A stretch of DNA of 64,000 bases from Pseudomonadales bacterium (GTDB lineage: Bacteria; Pseudomonadota; Gammaproteobacteria; Pseudomonadales; UBA5862), in NCBI GenBank assembly GCA_024234215.1, contig JACKOQ010000001.1, positions 186,001 to 250,000 of the forward strand, written 5' to 3'. This document shows, in pieces, positions 10,803 through 20,001 of the stretch. Position 1 is the stretch's first letter, and every line of letters begins with the position of its first letter. The notes under the pieces were generated by a model, which saw only the letters and a list, made by a program, of their open reading frames with translations, had not been told where the DNA came from and made no database searches. Position numbers and translations under genes: made by a program.

Positions 10803-12428
10803 ATGCAACACCCTCGGCTCAGCGCCGATTTGCAGGCGCAACTGGTCGCCGTCGTGGGTGCGGAACATCTGCTGCTCGACGAACAGATCCACGGCTATCT
10901 GGCCGACACTCTGGGCAGCAGGCGCCAACTGCTGGGAGTGGTGCGACCGGCTTCGACCGGGCAGGTGCAGGCGGTGGTGCGGCTGGCCGGTGACCATGGT
11001 CTGCCGCTCTACCCGATCAGCAGCGGACGCAACTGGGGCTACGGCAGCGCGCTGCCGGTGACCGACGGCTGCCTGCTGGTCGATCTGTCGCGCATGAAGC
11101 GGATTCTGCATCTCGACCCCGATCTGGCGCTGCTGACCGTCGAACCGGGGGTGACCCAGGGCGATCTGTGGCGCCATCTGCAACAGCAGCCACGGCGCTT
11201 TCTGGTGCCGGTGACCGGCGCCGGGCCCGATTGCAGCCTGATCGGAAACGCGCTGGAGCGCGGCTATGGCATCACCCCGGTGGCCGACCACTGTGCCGCG
11301 ATCCAGTCGCTCGAAGCGGTGCTGCCCGATGGCACCCTCTACCGAGGGGCGCTGGCCACGCTCGGCCATGACGAGATCGAGGGCTGCTTCAAATGGGGTA
11401 TCGGTCCCCACCTCGATGGACTCTTCAACCAGAGCAACCTCGGCATCGTCACCCGGATGACCTTTCAACTGGTGCCCGAACCGCAGTCGATGTTGGCGCT
11501 CTACTTCTGGCTCGATGACGACCAGAAGCTGGCGGCAGCGGTGCAGGCGATCCAGCAGCTGCTGCACCGGCTGCCGGGTCTGCTCGGCGGCGTCAACCTG
11601 ATGAACAGCCGGCGGCTGCTGTCGATGATGGAGCCCTATCCGCACGAACAAATTGCGCCCGGCGGCATCATGTCCGATGCATTGGTGCAACAACTGGCGC
11701 GGCGAAACCGGGTGTCGGCCTGGATGGGTTTTGGGGCGCTTTACGGCGAGAAGCCGCTGCTGCGGGCCGCCCGCAAGGTGATTGCCCGCCAGTTGAAGGG
11801 GGTGGCGAGCCGGACACTGTTCCTGGCCCCCTCGACCATCCACCGGCTGCTGCCGTGGACCCAGCGGCTGCCCGGTGCGCCGGGGCGTCATCTGGCCGGT
11901 CTGGTCGAGACGCTCGACCGCAGCCTGCGGGTGGTGGCCGGCGAACCGAGCGAGATCGCCCTGCCACTGGCCTACTGGCGCAGCCGGCAGCCGCTGCCGG
12001 CGGGTGACTACCACCCGGCCCGCGATGGCTGTGGCTTGATCTGGTACGCGCCGCTGGTGCCGATGCGGCCGGAGGCGGTGGCGCGCTATCGGGAGATGGT
12101 CGAACGCATCTGCCCCGAACATGGCATCGAGCCGCTGATCACCTTTACGTCGATCTCGCCGCGCTGCTTCGACAGCACGGTGCCGATCCTGTTCGACCGC
12201 AGCGATGCGGTGGCGACCGCCCGCGCCCGCGCCTGCTACGACGCCCTGCTGGCGGCTGGACGTCAGCAGGGTTTCTTTCCCTATCGGCTGCATGTCGATG
12301 CGATGTCGGCGTTGATCGATGCCGACACCCCGCACTGGCGGATGGCGCTGAAGATCAAACAGGCGCTCGATCCGCGTGGGATCATCGCGCCGGGCCGTTA
12401 CGCGCCGCTCGGCGAATCCGACTCCTGA
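10803..12428 (+). CDS. FAD-linked oxidase of the vanillyl-alcohol oxidase / p-cresol dehydrogenase type
   Basis: A 541-residue flavoprotein. The PCMH-type FAD-binding domain contains VVRPASTGQVQAVVRLA and PISSGRNWGYGSALP (about residues 75-90), followed by VTGAGPDCSLIGNALERGYG and NQSNLGIVTRMTF, as in vanillyl-alcohol oxidase and the flavoprotein subunit of 4-cresol dehydrogenase. The C-terminal substrate domain ends ALDPRGIIAPGRYAP. It probably oxidises a para-substituted phenol. No cytochrome subunit gene is adjacent, so a stand-alone oxidase or another acceptor is possible. Its 3' end overlaps the convergent RND gene by 31 bp. Confidence 0.87.
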   Translation: MQHPRLSADLQAQLVAVVGAEHLLLDEQIHGYLADTLGSRRQLLGVVRPASTGQVQAVVRLAGDHGLPLYPISSGRNWGYGSALPVTDGCLLVDLSRMKRILHLDPDLALLTVEPGVTQGDLWRHLQQQPRRFLVPVTGAGPDCSLIGNALERGYGITPVADHCAAIQSLEAVLPDGTLYRGALATLGHDEIEGCFKWGIGPHLDGLFNQSNLGIVTRMTFQLVPEPQSMLALYFWLDDDQKLAAAVQAIQQLLHRLPGLLGGVNLMNSRRLLSMMEPYPHEQIAPGGIMSDALVQQLARRNRVSAWMGFGALYGEKPLLRAARKVIARQLKGVASRTLFLAPSTIHRLLPWTQRLPGAPGRHLAGLVETLDRSLRVVAGEPSEIALPLAYWRSRQPLPAGDYHPARDGCGLIWYAPLVPMRPEAVARYREMVERICPEHGIEPLITFTSISPRCFDSTVPILFDRSDAVATARARACYDALLAAGRQQGFFPYRLHVDAMSALIDADTPHWRMALKIKQALDPRGIIAPGRYAPLGESDS

Positions 12429-14761
12429 CCTTGCATCCCCGATGCTGGCTGAGCGCTTTGCAGATGTCGCCAGCGTGCCGGCGTGAAACAGGCCAGCAGC
12501 GGCGGCAGAAACAGCAGATTGGTGCCGAGTGCCAGCAGCATGATCAGCGTCGTCATCAGCCCGAGCTGGGCATTCTGGGTGAAGTCGGAGACCATCAGCA
12601 CCGCAAAGCCGCAGCAGAGCGACAGGCTCGACACCACCACCCCGGGACCGGCTTCGCGATAGCTGTAGAGGGTTGCCTCGGCATGGGCATGACCCTGCGT
12701 CCGGCGTGCCTGGTCATATTTGTCGATCAGATGGATGGTGTTGTCGACGATGATGCCGAAGGTCATCGACAGCACCATCGACAGCGCCAGCCCCACCTCG
12801 GCCACACAGAACCACCAGATCGCAAAGGCATAGAAGGCCGGCACCATGTTGGGCACCAGGCCGACAAGGCTGATCTTCCATGACCTGAAGGCCAGCAGCA
12901 GCGTCAGCGCCATCAGCAGCTTGGCGACGACGGCACCATAGAGCATATAGCGGGTGTTGCGGTCGGTCATGTGCGCCAGCATCACCGACAGCCCCGAGCC
13001 TTGAGAGCGCATCTGCGGCGGCAGGTTGGCCTGCATCCACTGCTGCACCTGCTGGTCGAAGGCGATGGTCTCGACGGTGGAGAGCTTGTCGAGCGCCACG
13101 CTGACCCGGGTGCTCGACTTGTCGAAATTGAGCTGGTTGGTCAGATCGAGCCCGAATGGCAACGACATCTCATACAGCAGCAGATATTGGCTGGCCAATT
13201 CGCGGCTTTCGGGAATGCGGTAGTGGGCGGTCTCGCCCTGGTTCATCTCCTGATTCAGCTGCTTGAAGGTGTCGCTGATGCTGGCCACGTGCCGCACCCG
13301 TGGCTGGCTGCGCAGCCAGTGGGTGAAGGCATCCAGCTTCTGCAGAAACGCCGGTTCGGTGATGCCCATGTCACCCCCTGCGGCGAGCGGGTAGTCGATG
13401 AAGGTGACACCGGAGAGGTGCCGGTTGATCCAGTCGACATCCTGGCGGAATGGCACCTGTTCGGAGAACCAGTCGAGCGGGTTGTCACTGACCCGGTTGG
13501 CCATCGTCAATGGAATGGCCAGCACTGTCGAAATCCCCATGAACAGCAGCAGTGCCTTCTGGTGCCGGGTGGTACAGCGGCTCAGCCAGCACATCAGTGG
13601 GTCGAGCCGATCCTGCACGCTGCGGATCTCCACGCGGCGCTGCATGAAGGTGGCGACCGGCGCCAGCAGCAGGAAGGTGAGGATGAAGGTCACGGTCTGA
13701 CCGATGGCGACGATGTTGCTCATCAGCCGATAGGGTGGCGAGTCGCTGAAGTTGACGGCCAGAAAACCGACCACCGTGGTGAAGGCGGTGAGGAACATCG
13801 GCATGAAGTTGGCGGTGATGCTCTGCGCCATCGCCTCGAGCGGCTGCACGCCCTTTTGCAGGCGGTGAAAATAGGCCAGCAGCAGGTGGACCGCATTGGC
13901 AATGGCGATCGGCATGATCATCGCCGAGCCGGCGATGCTGTCAGGCGTCAATCTGACCCCGAACCAGCCGACGGTGCCGAGCGCGACCGTCACCGAAAAG
14001 AGCATCAGCAGCACCACCAGCAGCACCGACCACAGGTGTGGAATGGCCAGGGCGATCATCAGTGTCATCACCAGCAGCACCAGCGGAAACAGCCGGGTGG
14101 TGTCCTGCGAGGTCGCCTCCGGAAAGGCCTGATTGGTGATCAGCTGCCCGCCGAGATGGAATTCGACATCGGGATGCTGGCGCGCGAAGCGCTCGACCAG
14201 TGCGCGGGTTGCACCCACCGCCGCGGCGGTCTCGGCCAGGTCATCCTGGTGTGGCAGCGTGAAGGAGATGTTGACCGCGGTCGCCTGCGCATCGGTTGCC
14301 AGCAGCAGGCCACGCAGCCGCGGCTCCTGCAGCGCGACCTGCCGCCGCTGGGCAATGGTGGCCTCATTCATCCGGTCGAGGTGGGCGAAGAGCGGCTCCA
14401 CCACCAGCTCATCGCCTTCGGCCCGGCTGTACTGGAAGTTGGTGATCGAGTCGACGCGGTGGCTGTAGGGCAGGCTCCAGCCGGCGGTGGTCAGTGCCTC
14501 GATCAGCGCCAGCAGTGGCCGGTTGAACAGATCGCCCTGCCTGGCCCGAATCGCGATCAGGATGTTGTCATTGTTCGAATAGTCGGCCTGAATCCTGTTG
14601 TAGGCGGCCAGTTGCGGATCGGTGGCGGAAAAGTATTCGCGGTAGTCGACCGTGAGACTGAGAAAGCGGATGCCGTAGCTGCCAAACACGATCAGCAGCA
14701 GCATCGAGACGATGGAAAAGGTGCGGTGCTGAAGAATTTTCCTGGTGAGGTTGATGTTCAT
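12398..14761 (-). CDS. RND/MMPL-superfamily exporter
   Basis: A 787-residue inner-membrane protein with two repeats, each made of one helix, a large periplasmic loop and a cluster of five helices (clusters near residues 225-380 and 610-765). It resembles the predicted lipid/hydrophobic-compound RND exporters of COG1033 type, shorter than AcrB and without an adjacent periplasmic adaptor. The gene starts 21 bp after the acyltransferase stop on the same strand, so the two are probably co-transcribed. Export of an acylated or hydrophobic product is inferred from that pairing. Transport direction and substrate are unproven. Confidence 0.85.
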   Translation of the reverse strand: MNINLTRKILQHRTFSIVSMLLLIVFGSYGIRFLSLTVDYREYFSATDPQLAAYNRIQADYSNNDNILIAIRARQGDLFNRPLLALIEALTTAGWSLPYSHRVDSITNFQYSRAEGDELVVEPLFAHLDRMNEATIAQRRQVALQEPRLRGLLLATDAQATAVNISFTLPHQDDLAETAAAVGATRALVERFARQHPDVEFHLGGQLITNQAFPEATSQDTTRLFPLVLLVMTLMIALAIPHLWSVLLVVLLMLFSVTVALGTVGWFGVRLTPDSIAGSAMIMPIAIANAVHLLLAYFHRLQKGVQPLEAMAQSITANFMPMFLTAFTTVVGFLAVNFSDSPPYRLMSNIVAIGQTVTFILTFLLLAPVATFMQRRVEIRSVQDRLDPLMCWLSRCTTRHQKALLLFMGISTVLAIPLTMANRVSDNPLDWFSEQVPFRQDVDWINRHLSGVTFIDYPLAAGGDMGITEPAFLQKLDAFTHWLRSQPRVRHVASISDTFKQLNQEMNQGETAHYRIPESRELASQYLLLYEMSLPFGLDLTNQLNFDKSSTRVSVALDKLSTVETIAFDQQVQQWMQANLPPQMRSQGSGLSVMLAHMTDRNTRYMLYGAVVAKLLMALTLLLAFRSWKISLVGLVPNMVPAFYAFAIWWFCVAEVGLALSMVLSMTFGIIVDNTIHLIDKYDQARRTQGHAHAEATLYSYREAGPGVVVSSLSLCCGFAVLMVSDFTQNAQLGLMTTLIMLLALGTNLLFLPPLLACFTPARWRHLQSAQPASGMQGQESDSPSGA

Positions 14762-14782
14762 ATGCGGGGCCGAAGGGTGGAA

Positions 14783-15664
14783 TTACGGCTGGATGACCGG
14801 CGCCAGCGCCACGGCGATCGACGTTTTCAGCAGCTGCATTTCGCTTGACAGCCTGGGTGCCAGGGTCTGCTCGGTGATCACGAAGGGCGCCCGGCGGCCA
14901 TGGTAATCGATCACCGGTCCCGCTGGCTGAAAGTTGAAGCCCTGCTGCTTCAAATTTCTGTAAAGTTTGGGCTCCATCATGATCAGCGCGGCATCCAGTT
15001 GGCCGCGCTGATGCAGCAGCTCCAGCGCGGCGCCGATGCAGAGATAGATGCCGAAGGAGACAAAGGGAAAGAGTCGACGATCGGCCGATCGATCTGCCGC
15101 CTCTGCCTGGAGTGCACCACCCTCTGGCGTGTGCGGATCACTCTGGCGACGTCGGTAGCGGGCTCTGACCGCCAGACGGGAGATCTCTCCGCAACGGGCC
15201 CGGCTCTGCAGCAGCATCTGCACATAGGGATCGAGATGAGGCCAGCAGAAACGGGCGATCGGCAGCATGCTCTGATTGGCTTCCGGACGGGGGACGATCA
15301 GACGCACGCAGCCGGCAAACTGCTGCGACTGGTTGTGTCCGAGCAGAAAATGGTGGGCGATCGGATCGAACTCATCGCGTTCCCGCTGATCCGCGCTCAG
15401 TGGTTCGAAGCCGAACTCCTCGCAAAAGACTTCGTGACGGATGCGAAACACCTGATCGCGCAACGCCTCGCTGTCGGCGTAGAGCGGGGTGAAGTGGCTC
15501 CAGAACAGCCGGGCCGGATGCTCCGATGCCAGCGTGCAGACCATCTCGGCCACGGCAGGTGGTGTAGAGAAATTGATCAAGTCTGTTGCTTGCGCCGCGG
15601 AACTTTGAAAAGATGGAGCAGTCGCCTGCGCAGGAAGATGAAGAGGGCGTGGTTGAACGATCAT
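14783..15664 (-). CDS. PEP-CTERM/exosortase system-associated acyltransferase (copy 1)
   Basis: A 293-residue GNAT-fold protein related to acyl-homoserine-lactone-synthase-like enzymes. Characteristic stretches are DQVFRIRHEVFCEEFGFEP, FAGCVRLIVP and ARCGEISRLAVRARYRRR (about residues 75-175). This is the family annotated as exosortase-system-associated N-acyltransferase; its reaction has not been established to my knowledge. It is the first gene of a probable two-gene operon with the RND exporter and is divergent from a paralogue. An insert of about 20 residues after RYRRR is rich in Asp, Glu and Gln. Acyl transfer to a lipid, amino acid or signal is possible. Confidence 0.82.
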   Translation of the reverse strand: MIVQPRPLHLPAQATAPSFQSSAAQATDLINFSTPPAVAEMVCTLASEHPARLFWSHFTPLYADSEALRDQVFRIRHEVFCEEFGFEPLSADQRERDEFDPIAHHFLLGHNQSQQFAGCVRLIVPRPEANQSMLPIARFCWPHLDPYVQMLLQSRARCGEISRLAVRARYRRRQSDPHTPEGGALQAEAADRSADRRLFPFVSFGIYLCIGAALELLHQRGQLDAALIMMEPKLYRNLKQQGFNFQPAGPVIDYHGRRAPFVITEQTLAPRLSSEMQLLKTSIAVALAPVIQP

Positions 15665-15817
15665 GGTGAAGGAATCACTGTGCCGATGGGATGGTTGAAA
15701 AGCCTCCGCTTGTGGGTTTGAGTCTAGTCCGCAGTCCGCTCATCAGCCGGCACCCACTGTGATCCGGCGCACAGGATGGTCGTTCGATCTTCAAAATCCG
15801 TGGAGTTGGAGAGAGTC

Positions 15818-16546
15818 ATGCTGTTCGATGACCATTACCAAGTGTTCCTGGCCAACGGCGTGCACAGCGAAGATCTCCATTTTGCCGTGCGTTACCGCGT
15901 CTATTGCGAAGAGCGCGGTTTCGAGGATCGGCAGCAGTTCCCGGAAGGTCTTGAGCATGATCGCTGGGATCCCTTCTCGTTCAAATTCATCGTGCGCTGT
16001 CGGTTGAGTGGAGAGTATGTGGCCGCGATGCGACTGGTCAGGAGCAGCAGTGGCCAACTGCCGCTGCATTCACATTGCCAGGTCGCACCGGGGTGGTGGA
16101 CACAGCTGCCGGGGCAGAGCATCGTCGAACTCTCGCGGCTCTGCGTTTTGCGCAGCCACAGCGGCAACTTCTGGGACATGAAGCGCGCTGCCAAGGGTGC
16201 CGCCTACGAGCCAGGCATCTTCTGGGGCATGGTGCGTGCGGCCTTCAGCGTCAGCCAGGATGAGGAGATCGGACAGTGGTATTTTCTGACCACCCGCGCA
16301 CTGGCCAGAAGACTGCAACAGTGCATGATCCACACCGATCAGGTGGGTGAACCTTGCGAACTGAATGGCACCCGCCATCCCTACCTGGTGGATGTGGAGA
16401 GGTCACGACAGAGGATCATGACCGAGTCACCCCAGTTGCGCCGTTTCTACTACAGTGAACCCTTCTGCCGACGGCTTGGCGACCTCGATCCACAACCCCA
16501 GAAATCACCACACCGCCCCGCCACACAACCTGCCATCATGCTGTAA
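15818..16546 (+). CDS. PEP-CTERM/exosortase system-associated acyltransferase (copy 2)
   Basis: A 242-residue paralogue of the divergent acyltransferase. It shows the same order of motifs: FAVRYRVYCEERGFED, YVAAMRLVRSSSG and IVELSRLCVLRSHSG. The C-terminal half differs, with a compact FLTTRALARRLQQ segment. GGAGAG at 15808-15813 supports ATG 15818; an upstream ATG at 15776 adds 14 residues without family resemblance. It stands just before the EPS operon, separated by 194 bp. The 153-bp gap to copy 1 should hold two divergent promoters; I see no convincing hexamers there. Confidence 0.8.
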   Translation: MLFDDHYQVFLANGVHSEDLHFAVRYRVYCEERGFEDRQQFPEGLEHDRWDPFSFKFIVRCRLSGEYVAAMRLVRSSSGQLPLHSHCQVAPGWWTQLPGQSIVELSRLCVLRSHSGNFWDMKRAAKGAAYEPGIFWGMVRAAFSVSQDEEIGQWYFLTTRALARRLQQCMIHTDQVGEPCELNGTRHPYLVDVERSRQRIMTESPQLRRFYYSEPFCRRLGDLDPQPQKSPHRPATQPAIML

Positions 16547-16740
16547 CCCTCGAGGGCAGGCGTGACGCCGATCACCCATGCCGCGTCGGACAAGTGTTGC
16601 AGTGTGCGGTCATGTCATGTCATGGCCGGGGTTGCGGGTGCTCATTGGGCTTTTTCTGCGCCATGCGCTACTCTTTCAGGACTTGATGCCGGCCATGATG
16701 CCGGCTGGGCGAATTCAATCATGGAGTGTCGGGGGAGCGC

Positions 16741-17379
16741 ATGAATAACAGAGGCCATTTCGTTGCGGGTTTGATCTGTGCCACCATGCTTGCGGGCTGT
16801 GGCACATTGAACAGCGGTCAGCAAACCCTGCCGCCCGCCACGCTTCACCCCTCCTTCAATGCCGACCGGGCCGATTACGACTACCTGATCGGTCCCGGCG
16901 ACTCGCTGCAGATCTTCGTCTGGAACAACCCCGAAGTGTCGATGTCGGTCACCGTCCGGCCCGATGGCAAGATCAGCACGCCACTGATGGAAGATCTGCC
17001 AGTGACCGGCAAGACGCCGACGCAGATGGCGCGACAGGTCGAGGTGGCGCTGGCCAAGTACGTAAAAGACCCGATCGTGACCATCATGGTCGGTGGCTTC
17101 AACGGCCCCTATTCCGAGCAGATCCGCATCATCGGGCAGGCGGCCCGACCACAATCGCTGCCCTACAAACAGCACATGACGCTGCTTGATGTGATGATCG
17201 CGGTGGGTGGCGTGACCGACTTCGCCGATGCCAATCGGGTGCAGTTGGCGCGGATCGTCAATGGCCAGCAGGAGGTCTACCGGGTGCGCCTGGATGATCT
17301 GGTCAACGGTGGCGACATCTCCGCCAATGTCGACATGCGGCCCGGTGACATCCTGATCATTCCGGAGGCCTGGTTCTAA
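16741..17379 (+). CDS. polysaccharide export lipoprotein, XrtA/PEP-CTERM type
   Basis: A 212-residue periplasmic/outer-membrane export protein. The signal peptide ends in lipobox LAGC with acylated C20. The Poly_export domain starts DYLIGPGDSLQIFVWNNPE, with VTVRPDGKISTPLMEDL and a SLBB-like region (IRIIGQAARPQSLPYKQHMTLLDVM). It is short compared with E. coli Wza and lacks extra SLBB repeats, as is usual for the exosortase-locus form. It would form the outer conduit for the exopolysaccharide. It is the first gene of the long plus-strand EPS operon and is followed by the chain-length determinant. Confidence 0.9.
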   Translation: MNNRGHFVAGLICATMLAGCGTLNSGQQTLPPATLHPSFNADRADYDYLIGPGDSLQIFVWNNPEVSMSVTVRPDGKISTPLMEDLPVTGKTPTQMARQVEVALAKYVKDPIVTIMVGGFNGPYSEQIRIIGQAARPQSLPYKQHMTLLDVMIAVGGVTDFADANRVQLARIVNGQQEVYRVRLDDLVNGGDISANVDMRPGDILIIPEAWF

Positions 17380-17462
17380 GACCAGCCTGAATCTGCCCAA
17401 CCCCGGTCTGTGGCCGGCGGCCAGGGCGCCCCCGTGGTTCCACTTTCCAACGAGTCCTGGCA

Positions 17463-19022
17463 GTGAACGAACAGATCGAACTGGTCCTCTCCTATCTGCG
17501 CGACATTCTGCGCCGCAAGTGGTGGATATTGGGCAGCGCCTGGCTGGTCTGCGCGATTGGCTGGGTGGTGGTTCAGCGGCTTCCCGATCAGTATGAGGCC
17601 TCGGCCCGGGTCTATGTCGACACCAAGAGTCTGCTCAAGCCGCTGCTGCGCGGTCTGACCATCGAGATGGATGTCAATCAGCAGGTGCGGCTGATGGAGC
17701 GCACGCTGTTGAGCCGTCCCAATCTCGAAAAAATCATCCGCATGGCCGATCTCGATCTCTCGGCCGGGGCCGATGAGGAGTTCGAAGCCCTGATCGCCTC
17801 GGTCGGCAACCGCATTCACATGAAGCGGGACAGCGAGGAGAATCTCTACTCGATCAACTATCCCGACTCCGACCCGGAGCGCGCCAAGCGGGTGGTGCAG
17901 GCGGTGGTGACCACCTTCGTCGAGAACACCATCGGCGAGGGCAAGGGCGATGGTGCCGCCGCCAGTGCGCAGCGCTTCCTCGACAAGCAGATCGAGGAGT
18001 ATGAAGCCCGTCTGCGCGAATCCGAGGATCGGCTGAAGGAGTTCAAGCAGAAGAATTTCGCCTTCATGTCCGGCAGTGGCGGCTACTTCGGGGAGCTGAA
18101 GAGTGCAACGGAGCAGCTGGAGGCGGCGCGCCTGCAGGTGAAGGAGATGCAGCAGCGCCGCGACGCCCTGCGCGAACAGGTGCAGGCGAGCGCGAGTTCG
18201 TCCGGTGGCGATGATGAACTGCTGTTGCCGACACCCGGCGCAGGCTCCGGCAGCACCCAATACGATGGCCGCATCGCGCGGCTGAATGAGCAGCTCGACA
18301 GCCTGCTGCTCAAATACACCGAAAACCATCCCAGCGTGGTGGAGATACGCAGCACGCTGAAAAATCTCGAAGAGCTGCGTCAGAAGGATCTGCAGACCCA
18401 GGCCCAGCAGCCGCAGAGCGAATTCAGCAGCACCCCCGATCCGCTCAGGCAGCAGCTCAAGCTCGCCTTCTCGCAGGCCGAGGCCGAACTGGCATCGCTC
18501 AATGCCCGGGTCCAGTCCTATGAACAGAAGGTACGCGATCTGCAGAACCGGGTCGACACTGTGCCGCAGATCGAGGCCGATCTTGCCAACCTGAACCGCG
18601 ACTACGGCATCGCCAAGCAGAAGTATGAAGAGTTCCTCGGTCGGCGCGAGTCGGCGCTGATCTCGCAAAAGGTCGAAGAGGACGCAAACGACATCCAGTT
18701 CCGGGTCATCGACCCGCCCCGCGTGCCGACGGCGCCGGCCGGTCCCAACCGACTGTTGCTGATGTCGGCCACACTGGGCGGCGGATTGCTGCTTGGTCTT
18801 GGCGTGGCGACGCTTTTCGCGGTGTTGCGCCCCACCTTCACCAGCACACTGCTGCTGGCGCAGATGACCAACCTGCAGGTGCTCGGTACCGTCTCCTTCG
18901 TGGCCAGCTCTGCCCTGCGCAAGCGGCACCGGCTGGAGAACATCCTGTTTGTCGCAGGCGTGTTGCTGCTGGTGGCGGTCTACGCCGCGCTTGCTTCCTA
19001 CTATGCTTTCATCAGGGGCTGA
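17463..19022 (+). CDS. XrtA system polysaccharide chain-length determinant (Wzc-like, without kinase)
   Basis: A 519-residue inner-membrane protein with a GTG start. The N-terminal Wzz domain has a helix at WWILGSAWLVCAIGWVVVQ. A long periplasmic coiled coil runs from about residue 180 to 400, rich in Glu, Gln and Leu (QIEEYEARLRESEDRLKEF, EQKVRDLQNRV). C-terminal helices lie near residues 428-452 and 490-516. The VIDPPRVPTAPAGPNR motif before the second helix is typical of Wzz/GumC proteins. It sets polymer length together with the separate tyrosine kinase encoded next. Confidence 0.9.
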   Translation: MNEQIELVLSYLRDILRRKWWILGSAWLVCAIGWVVVQRLPDQYEASARVYVDTKSLLKPLLRGLTIEMDVNQQVRLMERTLLSRPNLEKIIRMADLDLSAGADEEFEALIASVGNRIHMKRDSEENLYSINYPDSDPERAKRVVQAVVTTFVENTIGEGKGDGAAASAQRFLDKQIEEYEARLRESEDRLKEFKQKNFAFMSGSGGYFGELKSATEQLEAARLQVKEMQQRRDALREQVQASASSSGGDDELLLPTPGAGSGSTQYDGRIARLNEQLDSLLLKYTENHPSVVEIRSTLKNLEELRQKDLQTQAQQPQSEFSSTPDPLRQQLKLAFSQAEAELASLNARVQSYEQKVRDLQNRVDTVPQIEADLANLNRDYGIAKQKYEEFLGRRESALISQKVEEDANDIQFRVIDPPRVPTAPAGPNRLLLMSATLGGGLLLGLGVATLFAVLRPTFTSTLLLAQMTNLQVLGTVSFVASSALRKRHRLENILFVAGVLLLVAVYAALASYYAFIRG

Positions 19023-19079
19023 CGGAACAACCCCGAGCACTGCATCGTTCGTTGGCTGCAATCCACACTGAATCACCTT

Positions 19080-19997
19080 ATGGACACCATCGAAAAAGCC
19101 TTCAAGAAACTCCAGGAGCGCCGCGGCGAGCAGAGCGAAGCCCGGCGCCGTCCGGGCAGCGGCGCCGTGGTCAGATTGCCTGATGAACCGCCGCATTCCG
19201 TCACCGCGCAGGCCATGCCGGAGATCGATCCAGAAGCGCAGTCGCGGCCCTACTGCGAAGTCAAGAGCAGTCGCTATGTCGAGATCGATTTCGACCATCT
19301 GCGTGAAGGGGGTCTGATCATCCCTGATGACGAGCGGACCCGGCTGAAAGAGGAGTACCGCCACATCAAGCGGCCGCTGCTGAAGAAGGTCGCCGGATTG
19401 CCGGACAAGCAGCGCAATCACCGCAATATCATCATGGTGACCAGTGCGCGTCCGGGCGAGGGCAAAACCTTCAATGCCATCAACCTGGCGCTCAGCATTG
19501 CCGAGGAGCGCAACCATCGGGTGTTGCTGATCGACGCCGACGTGCTGAAATCGACCGTCGCCAAGAAACTGGGGGTCGAAGAGGGTGCTGGCCTGGTCGA
19601 TTACCTGACCGGCGACAGCGACACGCCCGGCGAACTGATGTACAAGACCAACATTCCCCAGTTCACCCTGATGCAGGCCGGCAAACGTCACCATCTGACC
19701 ACCGAGCTGCTGGCGAGCAAGAGAATGGAGCAGTTGGTCCATGAACTGGCCACCCGCTATGCCGATCGGATCATCGTCATCGACTCCCCGCCACTGCTGA
19801 GCACCACCGAAGCCAGCGTGCTGGCACAACTGGCAGGGCAGGTGGTGCTGGTGGTGGCCGAAGGGCTCACCCCGCAGGCTGACGTGAAAAAGTCCCTGTC
19901 ACTGATGGGTACCAGTGTCGATGTCGGTCTGATTCTGAACAAGAGCCACCATGCCAGCGATGGCTATGGCTACTATTACTATGGCTATGGACAGTAA
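19080..19997 (+). CDS. XrtA-associated tyrosine autokinase (BY-kinase)
   Basis: A 305-residue cytoplasmic bacterial tyrosine kinase. Walker A is in SARPGEGKTFNAINLAL (about residues 121-137), Walker A' in VLLIDADVLKS, and the ESD-type Walker B region is IIVIDSPPLLS. The last ten residues hold six tyrosines (YGYYYYGYGQ), the usual autophosphorylation tail. It lacks membrane helices and so should act with the chain-length protein encoded just upstream. The start is ATG 19080; the 3' end may overlap the following gene depending on its start. Confidence 0.92.
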   Translation: MDTIEKAFKKLQERRGEQSEARRRPGSGAVVRLPDEPPHSVTAQAMPEIDPEAQSRPYCEVKSSRYVEIDFDHLREGGLIIPDDERTRLKEEYRHIKRPLLKKVAGLPDKQRNHRNIIMVTSARPGEGKTFNAINLALSIAEERNHRVLLIDADVLKSTVAKKLGVEEGAGLVDYLTGDSDTPGELMYKTNIPQFTLMQAGKRHHLTTELLASKRMEQLVHELATRYADRIIVIDSPPLLSTTEASVLAQLAGQVVLVVAEGLTPQADVKKSLSLMGTSVDVGLILNKSHHASDGYGYYYYGYGQ

Positions 19998-20001
19998 CGA
20001 C

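Noticed and set aside
12971..14848. 625-codon plus-strand frame over the RND exporter gene
   Set aside because: It is His/Gln/Arg-rich, with no hydrophobic or domain pattern, while the opposite strand gives a clear two-repeat membrane protein.
16610..16640. Possible sigma-54 promoter (TGGCCGGGGTTGC) before the EPS operon
   Set aside because: The GG and GC elements are two bases too close for a -24/-12 promoter.
16547..16740. Repeated catgt and gatgccgg words before the EPS operon as operator sites
   Set aside because: They are short and irregular, with no symmetry or spacing of a known regulator. TTGGGC at 16645 with TACTCT at 16669 is too weak to call as a promoter.
17376..19829. 817-codon open frame antisense to the chain-length and kinase genes
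   Set aside because: It lies opposite two well supported genes and shows only low-complexity Gln/Leu/Gly/Arg composition.
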